13,473 nucleotides of DNA, taken from contig DFYG01000019.1 in NCBI GenBank assembly GCA_002382605.1, positions 6,348-19,820 on the forward strand, read 5' to 3'. Source of the stretch: Synergistaceae bacterium UBA4088. Lineage in GTDB: Bacteria; Synergistota; Synergistia; Synergistales; Thermovirgaceae. Made by a program: the position numbers and the translations under genes. The notes beneath the pieces are model-generated. The model saw only the letters and a list, made by a program, of their open reading frames with translations. It did no database searches and was not told the DNA's origin. This document shows, piece by piece, positions 13,298 to 13,473 of the stretch. How positions within the stretch are numbered: position 1 is the stretch's first letter; each line of letters begins with the position of its first letter.

Positions 13298-13326
13298 ATC
13301 ATACACTCACGGCTCCCGGGTGATAA
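13298..13326 (-). promoter_or_regulatory. Candidate promoter of the DUF4139-fur operon
   Basis: On the minus strand TTATCA (13326-13321) is separated by 17 bp from TATGAT (13303-13298). The predicted start near 13291 leaves a leader of about 70 nt before ATG 13219. The interval is shared with the divergent ychF gene. Confidence 0.42.
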
Positions 13327-13350
13327 ACTTGTTCCTGCGAGGTGAAAATA

Positions 13351-13473
13351 ATGCTCAATTGCGGCATAGTAGGGTTGCCTTTAAGCGGCAAAAGCACAGT
13401 GTTCAACGTCATAACGCGGGCAGGTGCCGAGGTAAAGCCGTACGCGGGAGGAAAGACCGATCCCAACCGTGCG
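13351..13473 (+). CDS. ychF: YchF/OLA1-type ribosome-associated ATPase (5' end only)
   Basis: Only the first 41 codons are in the window. They show the YchF start: MLNCGIVGLPLSGKSTVFNVIT, with the P-loop G8-LPLS-G13-K14-S15 and then GAEVKPYAGGKTDPNRA. In YchF the segment after the P-loop usually reads as a pyrimidine-like NYPFATI block; here PYAGGKTDPN takes its place, which I recall as a branch variant but cannot confirm. The family binds ATP in preference to GTP and interacts with the ribosome and oxidative-stress control. ATG 13351 has GAGGTG 7 nt upstream. The gene is divergent from the DUF4139 operon and runs off the window edge. Confidence 0.85.
   Translation, partial: MLNCGIVGLPLSGKSTVFNVITRAGAEVKPYAGGKTDPNRA

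Overview
The window looks like a compact chromosomal stretch from an anaerobic bacterium with moderate to fairly high G+C. The product set (an 8-Fe ferredoxin, a DUF3536-type GH57 protein, YitT, a Fur-family regulator, a DUF4139 exported protein, YchF) and the style of the sequences fit Synergistota best. That placement is family-level impression, not a search result. I see no phage, transposon, CRISPR, rRNA or tRNA gene. No gene-free stretch exceeds 300 bases; the longest are 10445-10700 and 7988-8237, and both are described.

Layout: (1) 61-2547: a HisC/CobD-like PLP aminotransferase (+) converges on a sensor protein with a degenerate GGDEF domain (-), overlapping at the palindrome TCATGA. 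(2) 2592-4762: a divergent promoter region, an alpha/beta hydrolase (+) sharing a CTAG stop overlap with a prepilin peptidase (-), and upstream of the peptidase an unrecognised 147-aa gene followed by a terminator-like hairpin. (3) 4826-5749: a YitT-type membrane protein whose promoter predicts a nearly leaderless mRNA. (4) 5750-5873: an unusual GTNAC heptamer repeat between convergent genes. (5) 5874-7987 (-): a tight three-gene operon made of an NTF2/CaMKII-association-like protein, a metallophosphoesterase missing two usual metal ligands, and an unknown basic-tailed protein. (6) 8154-8898 (+): a well-formed promoter, an 8-Fe ferredoxin, a terminator, then a VanZ-like membrane protein. (7) 8987-13219 (-): a DUF4139 exported protein and a Fur-family regulator form an operon; a small exported protein with its own promoter and a GH57/DUF3536 enzyme lie downstream. 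(8) 13351 to the edge (+): the start of ychF.

Most genes are ordinary single-gene or two-gene units with little functional linkage. The best candidates for something undescribed are the NTF2-like/phosphoesterase/unknown operon, the Fur-family regulator with possible target sites at its own promoter and at the small exported protein, and the heptamer repeat. Several starts were moved from the longest reading frame to positions with good ribosome binding sites: prepilin peptidase TTG 4236, NTF2-like 7987, VanZ 8527, GH57 10444, small exported protein 11084, Fur 11680 and DUF4139 13219.
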